Assembly (NCBI GenBank): GCA_958298945.1
Contig: OY282607.1
Location: forward strand, 31,442,500 to 31,506,499
Direction: 5' to 3'
Source of the DNA: Atherix ibis
Lineage: Eukaryota > Arthropoda > Insecta > Diptera > Athericidae
DNA: 64,000 nucleotides
Numbering within the stretch: the stretch's first letter is position 1; every line of letters starts with the position of its first letter. Under the pieces are notes generated by a model. The model saw only the letters and a program-made list of their open reading frames with translations, ran no database searches and was not told where the DNA came from. This document shows positions 10,478-20,936 of the stretch, piece after piece. The translations under genes and the position numbers were made by a program.

Positions 10478-11354
10478 AATTCGCTACTTCGATTTTTGCC
10501 CATTCCAAAAAATGGATCAAAGAATCTATTTCGGGAACAAAAAAAAGTCACAGGGGGTCAGATCTGGAGAATATGGTGGCTGCGGCATTGTTCTTCCACA
10601 AATATGGGCGTTTTTGGCGGATTGCTTCGCGCAACTTGCTTCGGTTTCCACGTCATAAGCATAAACCCATGATTCGTCACCAGTTATGACCCTCTGGAGA
10701 AAATTTGGGTCATCGCGGACAGAGTCCAACAGATCCTTCGCAATGTTAATGCGAATGCTGTTTTTGGTCAAAAATGGGCAAAAATCGAAGACGAGCGAAA
10801 ACACGTGCAAGCAAAGCAGATGTGAAAAATTAAAGGAATATTCAAAATGGCCGAACTTGTCGGCATAAGTGAGCGACATGAGTACCAACATAACGCCACA
10901 ACAAATCGAAAATCGAATATACGTAATTGAGCAAAAATCGAAGGCGATGTTGTTTTTGCTCGAAATTGAGCAAAAATCGAAGACGAGCGAAAACACGTGC
11001 AAGCAAAGCAGATGTGAAAAATTAAAGGAATATTCAAAATGGCCGAACTTGTCGGCATAAGTAAGAGACATGAGTACCAACATAACGCCACAACAAATCG
11101 AAAATCGAATATACGTAATTGAGCAAAAATCGAAGGCGATGCTGTTTTTGGTCGAAATTTAGCAAAAATTGAAGACGAGCGAAAACACGTGCAAGCAAAG
11201 CAAATGTGAAAAATTAAAGGAATATTCAAAATGGCCGAACTTGTCGGCATAAGTGAGAGACATGAGTACCAACATAACGCCACAACAAATCGAAAATCGA
11301 ATATATGTAACCCGCGGAAACTAAAAATTCGCTTTACTTTTTGAAAAGACCTCG
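10478..11354 (-). mobile_element. mariner family B, rearranged copy with subterminal triplication
   Basis: The right terminal repeat (ACTTTTTGAAAAGACCTCG) ends at 11354 and is followed by TA. The interior on the minus strand carries SVRDDPNFLQRVITGDESW, then a jump to YSPDLTPCDFFLFPK. The region between, including the HDN catalytic block, is mostly deleted. The left end is chimeric: 10483-10531 carries a piece of the 5' coding region in the opposite orientation (same words as 61303-61341), joined to minus-strand C-terminal sequence. The left terminal repeat is missing. DNA between the right terminal repeat and the coding part is tandemly triplicated (separate entry). The copy is non-autonomous and structurally scrambled. 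Confidence 0.85.
10757..11310. repeat. Three tandem 192-bp copies of mariner subterminal DNA
   Basis: The phrase ACGAGCGAAAACACGTGCAA starts at 10791, 10983 and 11175, exactly 192 apart both times. The unit spans the region just inside the right terminal repeat of family B. It contains AATGGCCGAACTTGTCGGC and the AAATTGAGCAAAAATCGAAG junction of the DNA-binding-domain deletion. Because 192 is divisible by three, two minus-strand frames stay open across the array. One is 233 codons, with a repeating 64-residue hydrophobic, Cys-rich peptide, but it starts at GTG and has no supporting homology. Confidence 0.93.
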
Positions 11355-11623
11355 TAAAGGGCTTGTTCTCCCCGTTCCCCAGATTTACTGGCGCCTGCCT
11401 TTTTGTAATGGGGTTACTTAAAATAACGGGTTTACATGAAGAAAACAGAAATAATTCAGCAACAACCACGTGTCATCATAATTTGTATTAAGATTGGTGC
11501 GAATTACACTTACGAAAAGCTACAACGAGCTTAGGGGGAATATTGCTTATCAATAAAAAAGAATTTTTAGAGTGCCGAGAAGCAGTGGAAGATAAACCTC
11601 GTTGCGAGAGGTCTTCTTTATCG
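11355..11623. other. Spacer between mariner remnants, origin unclear
   Basis: The sequence after the family B right end contains no conserved motif that I can name. It may be the decayed 5' half of the mariner whose C-terminal half follows at 11690, because the orientation is compatible. Confidence 0.35.
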
Positions 11624-11671
11624 AGGAGGAATAGGGTTCTTCGTATCAGGAGGAATAGGGTTCTTCGTATC
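11624..11671. repeat. 24-bp perfect tandem duplication
   Basis: AGGAGGAATAGGGTTCTTCG plus TATC occurs at 11624-11647 and again at 11648-11671. Confidence 0.95.
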
Positions 11672-11689
11672 AAAACGGATATTGCAGAC

Positions 11690-11925
11690 ACTTGTAAATG
11701 ACCTTCATGACAACGCCCCCTATCACACGGCAATCTCCATCAACCAGGTTTTGTCGTTAGTTCCTTACCCTCTCTATACACCTGATTTAAATTCATTATC
11801 AAAAACAAAAACCACTTGAAAAGACGTCATCTTAGTATTGTCGATAATATCCAAACAAGTATAACTGAGGAGCTAAAGACTATGTCGATTAACCCAGAAT
11901 TTGTAGAGAAATCCTTCCATTGTGA
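11690..11925 (+). pseudogene. mariner transposase C-terminal fragment (different family)
   Basis: The plus frame reads LHDNAPYHTAISI (second catalytic Asp), then PYPLYTPDLNSL, where PPYSPDLAPCD is expected (third catalytic residue lost). A frame change gives RRHHL...NIQTSITEELKTMSINPEF, resembling the usual RHFGTxDNIQKSVTDELK block. It differs from families A, B and C in this window. The last part is copied in inverse orientation in the foldback that follows. It is a remnant only. Confidence 0.65.
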
Positions 11926-12057
11926 AAAGCTCTGAAGCCTCAACTCATATTAGATCGTGTTAGAAAATTTAAATATAGCTCTTAGAAATGGAATTGTTGG
12001 GCTTCAGAGCTTTTCACAATGGAAGGATTTCTCTACAAATTCTGGGTTAATCGACAT
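11882..12057. repeat. Large foldback, ~62-bp arms around a ~50-base loop
   Basis: The left arm 11882-11944 (ATGTCGATTAACCCAGAATT...) is the reverse complement of 11995-12057, with one base inserted. The left arm is the mariner C-terminal segment ending SINPEF. A phrase in the right arm (GAATTGTTGG, then AGC-TT-CACAATGGAAG) resembles the start of the unidentified repeat at 37050-37815 and 43665-44455. Confidence 0.92.
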
Positions 12058-12320
12058 CGATTTAAAATGGTGAGTTGAGCGTCGAAAAAAAGCCCTAATG
12101 ACTAGGTTGGTTACCGAATAGGTAGTAGTCATGGATAAAAGCAAATTGGGATAAGTTTCATTGCCCAGAATTTCGGATTAGTTGTTATTCTGTTATCAAA
12201 AAAGTAATTTCGTTGTAATACAATAGAGGACTTAATTGTATTTTTTCACAACCAACTTCACAATTAATTCGCATAATCATATGTATTTTAACAGCGGACA
12301 TAGCAAGGCTTACTTGAGAA

Positions 12321-12388
12321 AAAAGGGTATCAACCAAAAACTACTGTGCAGAATCAATCAATTCGTAGTTTTTGGTTGATACCCTTTT
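12321..12388. repeat. Perfect 24-bp hairpin
   Basis: Arms 12321-12344 and 12365-12388 (AAAAGGGTATCAACCAAAAA then CTAC) are exact complements around a 20-base loop. The feature lies in the 5' leader of the family C mariner. Confidence 0.95.
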
Positions 12389-12409
12389 AAATATGGACTT
12401 TTTTACTAC

Positions 12410-13293
12410 AGAAAATATAAAAATGCTGTTCAAGTAAGAAAAATCTTATCCGATGTGTATGGAGAAGAGATGTGTTAAGGGAGCGCCAATGCCAAAGCTG
12501 GTTTCCAAAATTTCGATCCGTTGAAGCTGGTGAAGGCCTGTTGAAGTTGATGAAGACGAATAACAACTCGTGAGATCTCTGAGAGATTAAATTTATCGAA
12601 TTCGACCGTTCATGATCATTTGAAACGACTAGGTTTAATCTCAAAGCACGACATATAGGTTCCTCATCGTTTTATGAGAAAAAATTTGTGTTATCGCATT
12701 GACGTTTGCGATTTGCTTCTCAAACGCCAAGAAAATGATCCATTTTTGAAGCGTATCATCAACGGGGGCGAGAAATGGGTTGTCTATTCTATATCTTTTT
12801 TGGAAAAGATAAACCGGCTCAAAACATTATGCTATCTGTTTGGTGGGATTTCAAAGAAATCGTTTATTTTGAGCTTCTACCGAGCAACACAACGATCAAT
12901 TCTGAAGTGTACTGTCATCAGTTGGACAAATTGAATGATTCACTTAAAGAAAAAAAGGCCATAATTGAGCAATAGGAAAGGTATAGTGTTCCAACAGCAT
13001 AATGCGAAACCACATACAAGTTTGACCACTCGGCAAAAGCTTTTAGAGCTTGGATAGGATATACTGCCAAACCCACCATACTCTCCAAACCTAGCACCTT
13101 CCGATTATTATTTGTTCCGGTCTCCACAAAATTGTTTAGATGGTAAAACGTTTATAATTCAAATGAGGAGGTCAAAAATCACTTAGATCAGTTTTTTGCC
13201 AGTAAAGAACAAAAAATTTATGAGCGTGGAATCATGCTACTGCCAGAAAGACGGCAAAGGGTATTTGGATCAGACTGGACAATATTTAATTGA
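12410..13293 (+). pseudogene. mariner transposase remnant (family C)
   Basis: The order of motifs is that of a mariner transposase. An N-terminal HTH piece (EISERLNLSNSTVHDHLKRL, ~12565-12625) comes first, then RIDVCDLLLKRQENDPFLKR (~12700-12755). The first catalytic motif reads INGGEKW instead of TGDEKW, so Asp is changed to Gly. Next are IMLSVWWDFKEIVYFELLPS (~12820-12895) and the second motif FQQHNAKPHTS instead of HQDNARPHTS, with Asp changed to His. PPYSPNLAPSDYYLF (~13072-13115) keeps the third Asp, and the tail is ERGIMLLPE...QYLIE. Several frameshifts and a large gap after the first motif are present. Two of three metal-binding residues are gone, so this is a dead copy. Confidence 0.85.
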
Positions 13294-13327
13294 AAAAAAA
13301 AGTAATTACTTTCTTGACAACCCAATA

Positions 13328-15309
13328 AATAGATTGGTTTTTGCAATTTGTTAAAAAGCGAAGAAAATGCGGAATAAATAGGTGTAAATAATAAGAGTTT
13401 ATTTCCTTTAAAAAAAAGCATAATTTCGAATTTAAAAAAATATAAGTTTTTTTATTAGTTGTTTATCGAAAAAAGAAATTATTTGCAAAGAATAAAAAAA
13501 ATTAAAATAAACACAAAAAATTACCTCCTTAAGCACTATTAAATGTATGTACCGCTGGTTTTTCAAATTATTTGCGATTTTATTGATTAACAATCGAATA
13601 AAAAATCATTATTGAGAAAAAATATTCTGACCTAACAAATAGAATAAATACTTCGCCCTCTGAAAATATATATTTTCTATTATGACAACAGAAAATCTAT
13701 GCAAAAGAATATGTTTTTTTCTCTCTCTAATAAATAAACGCAAATATAAAATAAGCTTTAGAACAAGCACATTTAAAACCACTTAATCTCATCATAATTG
13801 TATAACGAAAATGGCTGTTGTTGATTTTGCATTTGATTAACGACAGAAAAGCTTCCGAGACGTTTGCCCAGAAACTTTATAATCTGCTCGTACGTCAGCA
13901 TCGGTTCTCTGTACATTAATTTCAAGTGTCATTTAATAGGTAAGGTGAGAACTTATCTAACTGCAAATACTCAACTGAACTAAATTAAGTACGCTAAGCG
14001 CATTCTCTTTGCCTCTCTACGATTTCTCCTACAAAACTTTTGAGAGTGCAGTGTTTATCTTAATCATAACCTTCAATTTCCATTTGGTAAAAACTTTCCA
14101 TTTAAGCTGGTATGTGAGTTTAATCGTGTAGCTTTTCGCTCAGTTCAATTTGTCCTTGAACAATTTCCGTCCACAAAAAAAAACCCAAATACAAAATAAT
14201 TAAATGCAAGTCTTCGTCATCTACCTTCACCAAAGCTTCTTCCAACTAAGTGTATTTTTAAGAGTTATCCAACATTAAGCTTTATCCTTTATTTATTAAT
14301 TTTTTTTCTATCCAAATAGTGCACTCTCAAAACTCAACAAAAATAAAAGGTAAACAGCTAATATTTACCAAATATTTCTAGCGACTCTTTCGAAATGGAA
14401 TTATGCAATTTAGCATTTTGTGTAAATTTGAAATTTTACCAGAAATTATTTTTTTTTCTTCAATTTTTAGTAACAGCAAAATTTTTTGTAATGAACTCAC
14501 CTTCACTTTTTAATGCAAACAATTAAAGGTGTGTGTAAATAAGTTTTGTTCACTTTTCTGTTGTGAATAAATGTGAATTTTTCTTACAAATCTTTTGCGA
14601 AAATAAATTCCATTTGGAAAATCGTACACTTTAAGGATTACACGCAATCTTATCTCGATAATCTCCTTTCGTGTGATTTGTACAAAATCAATCTGGGGGG
14701 GGCATCGTATTGAATAGTGTCCAAATTTGGATTATCGACTATCAATCAGATTTTTACTTTGCCCAATCTCACTTCCTATTTTCTCTTCTTCTCTCTGTAC
14801 ATACGAGTATTAAAAATGTTTTTTTTTTTTATCTAGTCATATACAATAATATCCTTTTACATCTTCCCTAGCCACCAAAGGACTTGATGGATCCTGAACG
14901 AAAATTGATACAATATTGTGCTAAGCCAAGCATGAGATTAGACGTTTAATGAAATGGATCCAAAAAAAAATATTTTCGATAGACTTAAATGGAGTTTATT
15001 TTTTTTCTCCTTCTCAAAATATTGATTCATTTCCTCTTATATGAAGGATATTCTGACAAATAACATTGATTTCCTTCATATAATCTCCTGTTTTTGAAAG
15101 TTTTCGTTAATGTTTACAATATAACAGATTCTGTTCACGGACAATTACCATTCGAATTTCATATACTCGAATTTGAATGTTGCAAATTGAATTTGCAATT
15201 CGAAAAATTCTTCTGTAATTTATTATTATTTTTATTTTACGCTTTGAAGGATGTTGGAATTGATTAATGGAATATGTATAAAAAAAAATGTTGTTTTGGA
15301 GTTAATCTA
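13328..15309. other. AT-rich DNA without recognisable gene
   Basis: No coding motif is seen on either strand. TTTTGAGAGTGCA occurs at about 14038 and in inverse orientation at about 14320, but the arms are short. An 8-G run sits at 14695-14702. Confidence 0.55.
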
Positions 15310-15960
15310 TTAGAAGCTAAATTAAATTCTTAGAAAAAAATTACTCAATTTAGCCAAATTAACTAAAAAATTGCTGGAATTATAGAGAAAATTACAAAAA
15401 CTGAAAAAAAATTTCGAAAATCTTCAATGGAGTGCCAATGCTGACCAAACTCCATTGACTAATACTGACTAATCTTCAATGGAGTGCCAACGCTGACCTT
15501 GTTAACGCGGTCATCCTAACCCGAAAACTATCTTCGCCGGTGACTAGAGGCGAACGAAAGGCTTACCTCAACACACGAGTACCCTGCTATGAACTTGAAG
15601 TGGATACTGGATGGTTTTTTTTCCATTATTACACAGTATATACTACAATATTATGAATAAAGTTGTGAACTTTAGAATCTAAATTAAATTGTAGTTTAAG
15701 TAAATCTTGTTGAAAAAAATGGAAAAAATTACTCAATTTTAGCCAAATTAACTAAAAAATTTCTGGAATTATAAGGAAAAGTTCGAAAACTGAAAATCTT
15801 TAACGGAGTTTAAACGCTAACTTGGATCACTACCTTGTTAGCACGGTGATCCTAGCCGGAATACCATCTTCACCAGTGACTAGAGACGAACGAAAGGCTT
15901 GACTCAATAGACGAGTACCCTGCTATGAGCGTGAAGTGGGTGTAGCCATCCAAAACATAA
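15310..15960. repeat. ~300-bp direct duplication upstream of LINE remnant
   Basis: Copy 1 (about 15310-15610) and copy 2 (about 15678-15960) share the words TTACTCAATTT-AGCCAAATT, CCTTGTTA-C-CGGT-ATCCTA, GTGACTAGAG-CGAACGAAAG and CGAGTACCCTGCTATGA. Copy 1 carries a further internal duplication of CTTCAATGGAGTGCCAA at about 15421 and 15473. These are probably duplicated 5' parts of the LINE whose coding relic follows. Confidence 0.8.
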
Positions 15961-16930
15961 AGAAACCAAATATGCCCTGGAGATGGAGCCTGAAAGGTAT
16001 CTAAACTATTATTACTAAGGCCGAAAAAATACTAGGGACCAGAAGCGAAAAGCCGGTTGATGATGATTGCAGCCGAGCATCAGAACAAAAGTATGCTGCA
16101 TACCAAGCAATGCTGCATTCTCAATAAACGTGGGCATGCGTAGATATTTTTCGTGAATTGCGAAGAACAGATAAGAAGATTCACAGACACAAGGAAAAAC
16201 CCCGGGACAACTGACAGGACTATGAATTCGATGAAAAACGGAGCAATCGCATCAGACGCGGAAGCTTTCCCTACCTGTGAGGATCAGACGATTTACATTA
16301 AGATGTTTATCATGCCTCAGCAAAGAGGGTGACCTCCGACCAAACAGGTATTTTAAGGCGATAGATGGAACCTTTTCATAAACTCCTAAACTCTAACCGG
16401 TCAGAATACGAACTGGGGGTCGCGCTAGCTGATGAAAACAAGCATCGAGAATATGACAGAAGCGATCTGTCGGCGAAAGAATTACAAGTCGCTCAATGTC
16501 GACGGGATCAACAGCGAACTAAGACTGCCACCTTAGCATTATCTGTCCTATACTCAACAAAGGAGATATGACGGAGTGTAGCTAATTACATTGCTATATA
16601 CAATCTATAAGATAGTCGCCGCTATCTTACTAGGAAGGATAACCCATACCAAAGAGGCGTCACTTCAAGATGTGATCTTCTGTCTGCGGCAGTCGATGCA
16701 AAACTGTCGGAATATGATCAACCGATTCACCATCTTTTCATCAACTTTAAAGGCGCTCCTGATATCATAGACAGGTTAAAACTCTATAAATCCATGAAAG
16801 CGTTCGGCATCCATAGCACTTTCAGAGCCATTTAACATCCAAAATGAGGTGAGTATAAGAGGTACCATCCTCTTAAAGACTACCCATCTTTTAGCATACG
16901 CCGACAACATCGACATTATGGGTCGATCAA
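15961..16930 (+). pseudogene. non-LTR retrotransposon ORF2 relic (linker and reverse transcriptase)
   Basis: This reverse transcriptase would copy LINE RNA at a nicked chromosomal target. The first part reads AEKILGTRSEKPVDDDCSRA and KYAAYQAMLHS (~16020-16125), like the segment between endonuclease and RT domains. Then RELRRTDKK is followed by a degenerate stretch with many frame changes. RT signatures follow: VIFCLRQSMQNCRN (~16672-16715), EYDQPIHHLFINFKGAPDIIDR (motif A region, ~16710-16775, with the metal-binding Asp of FIDFKAAFD changed to Asn), and LLAYADNIDIMGR (motif C, ~16888-16926, YADD changed to YADN). Both metal sites are changed and a large interior part is missing. It stops abruptly in the hairpin at 16915-16987. 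The clade is uncertain. Confidence 0.8.
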
Positions 16931-16987
16931 AAAAAAGGTGCCCGAGGGCGGTTTTCTCGGGCACCTTTTTTTTGATCGACCCATAAT
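16915..16987. repeat. Perfect 32-bp hairpin at the broken end of the LINE relic
   Basis: Arms 16915-16946 and 16956-16987 (ATTATGGGTCGATCAAAAAA..., exact complements) enclose a 9-base loop. The left arm includes the end of the YADN motif codons, so the right arm is an inverted copy of LINE coding sequence. This is a typical product of a hairpin-primed repair event. Confidence 0.93.
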
Positions 16988-17117
16988 TGAAAGAGGTAAA
17001 TAATGGAATTTTTGATTGGATGCAATTGGTATGTGGGTTCCAGGTTAATCTCTTGTCTAGGTGAAAAGTCGAGCACCGCCCCTTAGCACATTATGGAATC
17101 ATGTTGCCCTTAAGGAG
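16988..17117. other. Short spacer before family A mariner
   Basis: It carries AATTGGTATGTGGGTTCCAG and no recognisable feature. It may be further LINE sequence. Confidence 0.35.
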
Positions 17118-17204
17118 TACCAGGTGTATAAGCTTAAATGCGCTGTCTTTAAGTTAAAAAAACACATGTTCTTTTTTCAAAGAAAGCAAAAACAAATTTA
17201 TTCA

Positions 17205-18100
17205 AAGTACTCGCCCTCGCTAGTTACACATTTTTCCCATCTCTCTGGCGATTCCTGGATACCACGCCAAAAAAAAATGCCTTCTCTTTCAATGCAAATC
17301 ACTCAAGCCATTTTCGGACGTCTGCGTCCAAGTAGTTTCGGACCATTTTTGACGTGTAAAATGATGCGTTGTCGTGGAGGAAAATCAGCTTGTCATGTTT
17401 TTGTTGATAATCCATCCTTTTTTCACGCAAAGCACTTTGATCAGTTGTTGGTGGTAGCGGTGGGCATTGACAGTTTCACGAGGTTTCAACATCTCATAGT
17501 AGATGATACCCTGCTCATCCCACCAAACGCACAGCATCGTTTTCCGTCCGAAGCGATTTGGTCTTGGGGAAGATGTTGATGGTTCGTCGGGATCAGCCCA
17601 CGATTTCTTGCGTTTAGGATTCTCAAAATATATCCACTTTTCATGGTCTGTCACAATTCGATGCAGGAACGACTTTCTATTTTGTCTGGCGAGCAAGATT
17701 TCGCATCCATCTGCCTATCGTTCAATTCATGCGGTCTTTTCAATCCTCCCCATGGCACGCAGATCTTTCAATCCTCCCCATGGCACGCAGACGCATGGAA
17801 ATGGCTGGTTGAGTAACACCCAATTACTCCGCGCGCATTTTTTGCGATTGGGTATCGTCTTCGTCCAAAAGAGCCTGCAATTGATGGTGTTCTAGGCCGA
17901 TTTTCACGCGTCTTGTCCCACAAGTCAAAATTACCGTCTTTGAACCGACAAACCCAATCTCGGCACGTTGTTTCCGATAAAGCACTGTCACTATAGGCCT
18001 CCATAAACATTCGATGCAATTCGGCAGCCGATTTCTTCAAATTGAAGCAGAAAAGCAAAGCTTCCCGCATATGCCCTTTTTCTGGCACAAAACTAGAAAT
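17205..18100 (-). pseudogene. mariner transposase remnant (family A, copy 2)
   Basis: On the minus strand the N-terminal part reads LFCFNLKKSAAELHRMFMEA and GNFDLWDKTRENRPRT (~17890-18070). A 28-bp tandem duplication at 17738-17793 breaks the linker. Then comes FLHRIVTDHEKWIYFENPKR, where TGDEKW is expected (first catalytic Asp replaced). RPNRFGRKTMLCVWWDEQGI and the QQLIK block follow (~17450-17560). IFLHDNASFYTSKMVRNYLD keeps the second Asp (~17335-17390). An in-line deletion then joins this directly to DVRKWLE, removing YSPDLAPSD with the third Asp. The tail EYFE ends near 17205. The enzyme would be inactive. Confidence 0.88.
17738..17793. repeat. 28-bp tandem duplication within family A copy
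   Basis: TTTCAATCCTCCCCATGGCA plus CGCAGATC occurs at 17738-17765 and, with two end differences, at 17766-17793. Confidence 0.93.
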
Positions 18101-18505
18101 GATTACCAAAGGAAAAATGTATGTTGTTGTACGAAATTGCTGACAATGTGTACTGATTAATGTTGACAGATGGTAGCTTAATACGGTCACTCACGCCATC
18201 TATGACCAAACAGCGGATTTAAGCTTATACACCTGGTAGATTGAGGATACGGGATTGTATATTATTAGAAATTATCTCAGAATTTATAGCGATGGTTAAA
18301 AAAAATTGCCATAATAATCTTACAAATAGATGAGATATCCTTGTGGGACTCCATTTATTGGGACCAAGAATGCTGGCTTCGTTTCTCCGAGAATTCTGAG
18401 TTAATTGCTAAGTAAAAATGACACTGCTGAGATATATGCATTTTTTTTATCGGAAAGCCAAACACACTAACAGATAAAATTGTAGAGAGTTTAAAAAGTT
18501 TTTTC

Positions 18506-18573
18506 AAAAGAAACTCACATGAAAATATCAATTTTTTTTTTTAAAAATTGATATTTTCATGTGAGTTTCTTTT
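18506..18573. repeat. Perfect 31-bp hairpin with 6-base T loop
   Basis: Left arm 18506-18536 (AAAAGAAACTCACATGAAAA...) and right arm 18543-18573 are exact complements around six T residues. No gene is attached. It could be extruded as a cruciform or read as a short hairpin RNA, and the sequence alone cannot say. Confidence 0.95.
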
Positions 18574-20760
18574 TAAAGTTCCTGTAAAAATTCCATTGAA
18601 AAAAAGGGAATTTTTATAAAAACTTTGAAAAAATACTAAATTTTTATAAATTTTATTTTTAAAATTATCATTATTAGTAAAATTAATAACATTTATGTAT
18701 CAAATATTCAAACAAAAAAATTGCGTAGAAACTTTGCAAAAAAATACTTAATTGAAAATGGAAATTATATTAATTTGGAGCAGACAGAAATTTTAACATA
18801 CAAATTAAGCCTGCTTGGATAAAGGAATAATATTTAATAACGATATTAAATAAGTAATTAATAATGAAAATAATTAATATTAATAAGCTTTGGCTTTACA
18901 AAAATCTTTTCCAATTAACATGGTACATGCAGACTATACTCTTAATGGTTTTCAATCAACATACGTATTAATTGAAGCCTCACCAAAAAAAAAAAAAAAT
19001 ACAGCACGTACTTATAAATTAGTAAAAGTATACGTATGTTAATATTTCGATACAAATACCTGAAGTTCTGTACTATAGAAATAAATTATTATCTTCTATT
19101 ATGGGGAAAAAAATTCCAGATTTATTATTTATAATATATACACCCCCATTTTGATTTTATGAATAAGCTCCCCCATCCATTTAATATGAAAACAAAAACC
19201 AAAGAAAAAAACAAGACGATAAAACCATTTAAACACGTGTCATATCAACAGAAGACTTCGGTCTGATCTTTTTCAGTATTAATATAAGAAGGCCGTACGA
19301 GCTAATAACTTTCTAAAATGAACGTGCTTAAGCACATGTTATTATATCCTTTCTGTAGAGACTTTCACTACCTACCAAAATATCGATAAAAATGACATGA
19401 TTCAGCTACTATTCGGGGATGTGCAGATTCCTATTTGATGAATGTACGTGTACATCTATGTGCATATAATCTGACCTGAATAGGCGCATTGCTGTTAAGG
19501 AAACAGGACGAAGGGGTTCTGTATAAACAGATTCTAGTTAGGGCTTAAAGTTCCTATAAAGTGCAGTACTCTTTAGATTTTTAGTACTCCATAGATAGTC
19601 AGCAGATTTCTACCATTTTTCCAAAAGAAAATAGAATAATAGATCGATGCATAAAAAATTCATAGAAAATGATACAAACTGTGCAGCATATTATGTGAAA
19701 TCAAAGAAAAAATCAAGAATTCAGAAGAGAACAAATCAAAGCTGACGTGAATAATAACGGAAACTGAGTATCAGTTGATGTGGATCACGTTTTGAGGTCA
19801 AATCCTATTCGTCGGGCATTTCAAATAGAACATGTCCACACTGTCCAACCAATGTGCATTCGCAAATTTATTCCGACAACAATTTCTAATCCAAAATAGT
19901 TATTTACAAATTGGCTCAATATTTTTTTCAAATCATTGTCATAGTCACATCTAGGTAGGTAGGTGACCATGTTGTGTATTACAAAAAAAAAATCAATTCG
20001 TTTTATAGCCATTTTAAATAAAAAAAAAAACATTAAAAAATCAATTTGTTCCGAGTGTCACCTCAAGTAATTACATCATTAGCTAAACGCATGCATCTCA
20101 CCTTGATTGGTTGATATTGAATGTTATTGAATTCTTGACGTGCCCACTTTTATCAACAAATCAACAAAAACAAAAACAAAATATTCCATTTTTAATTGTA
20201 TTTTTATGGAAAAATTCATCTAAAAACACAGGTGTTAAGCAATGATACACTACCATTATCTCATGGCAATTTCCTGAACACGAAAAATAACTCCATACTT
20301 ACGAGTAGTACACGATTGTCTATCTTCTACTACAATATAAGTTGTACATAGTAGATACATCGTAGACAGAACATTAAGATTCTTTGGGTGATATTTCTCC
20401 TTTGTTTGGCAGTTTGACATTGTTAGTTCTGTTAATCAAGATTTATACATTTTCTACCCTGAATAATAGAATGTTACCAACTACCACAACCACAAGGCCC
20501 TTTATTTTCTACTAGTGAATTAGTAAAGATAATTATACGAGGAAAATTTGTTTTCAATAAACAATAAATCTTTTAGTGAAAATACCTTTTACACCTCACC
20601 AAATACACCACTGATTATTGTTATTGTTTAGCTCATTAGGTGAAAAATTTCAAAATAACAAATACTCAACATTTTATATTATTTTTGTTTGATTTATTTA
20701 AAATATTTCGAATGAAAATTACAGCAAATTTAAAGACTGCCCCAGAACACATCCATTTCG
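18574..20760. other. AT-rich DNA without recognisable gene
   Basis: No transposon or gene motif is seen on either strand. Long A runs at 18986-18998, 19981-19990 and 20020-20030 stand out. The minus-strand frame near 19821-20033 has no ATG-led domain that I recognise. Confidence 0.55.
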
Positions 20761-20764
20761 TGAT

Positions 20765-20934
20765 TCGGAAAGTACAACACTGTCACTTGACAGCTGTCAA
20801 GCATATGTGTCATTTGTTTAGTTAAAAGTTTTCTCATAATGTAAAATAACCCGATTAACTATCACAAAAAAAACGCGAAATAATTGTAAAAACTTTCTAT
20901 AAAAATGGTGAATTTTCAATAAGCAAAATTGCTA
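20765..20934 (+). mobile_element. 5' part of a DD41D-type element, host of the nested mariner
   Basis: CTTGACAGCTGTCAA at about 20777 and the next ~60 bases match the 5' region of the DD41D relic at 33925. The stretch ends AATAAGCAAAATTGCTATA, which in other copies (34080, 36522, 41048) runs straight into ATATGGGGCTCTGAAAACCC. Here that continuation lies at 21846, after the mariner. Confidence 0.7.
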
Positions 20935-20936
20935 TA

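Larger units (their letters stand above)
12188..13325 (+). mobile_element. mariner family C, decayed copy
   Basis: The right terminal repeat at about 13301-13325 (AGTAATTACTTTCTTGACAA, then CCCA) is followed by TA. A diverged left repeat at 12189-12210 (TCTGTTATCAAAAAAGTAAT, then TT) matches about 17 of 22 positions. The length, about 1.14 kb, is slightly short for mariner, which is usually about 1.3 kb. The left end contains an extra 24-bp hairpin at 12321-12388. Confidence 0.78.
17120..18236 (-). mobile_element. mariner family A (Mos1-like), internally deleted, 1117 bp
   Basis: Terminal inverted repeats of about 27 bp start CCAGGTGTATAAGCTTAAAT at 17120 and mirror it at 18210-18236 with one mismatch. 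TA duplications flank the element at 17118-17119 and 18237-18238. The length is about 170 bp short of Mos1, explained by a deletion in the C-terminal third of the gene. The transposase reads right to left. Confidence 0.95.

Noticed and set aside
10768..11469. 233-codon minus-strand frame as a possible novel Cys-rich membrane protein
   Set aside because: It consists mainly of the triplicated mariner subterminal unit and begins at GTG. I kept it only as an observation under the triplication.
14031..14340. Inverted repeat TTTTGAGAGTGCA as terminal repeats of a MITE
   Set aside because: Only 13 bases pair, no target duplication is visible, and the interior shows no further symmetry.
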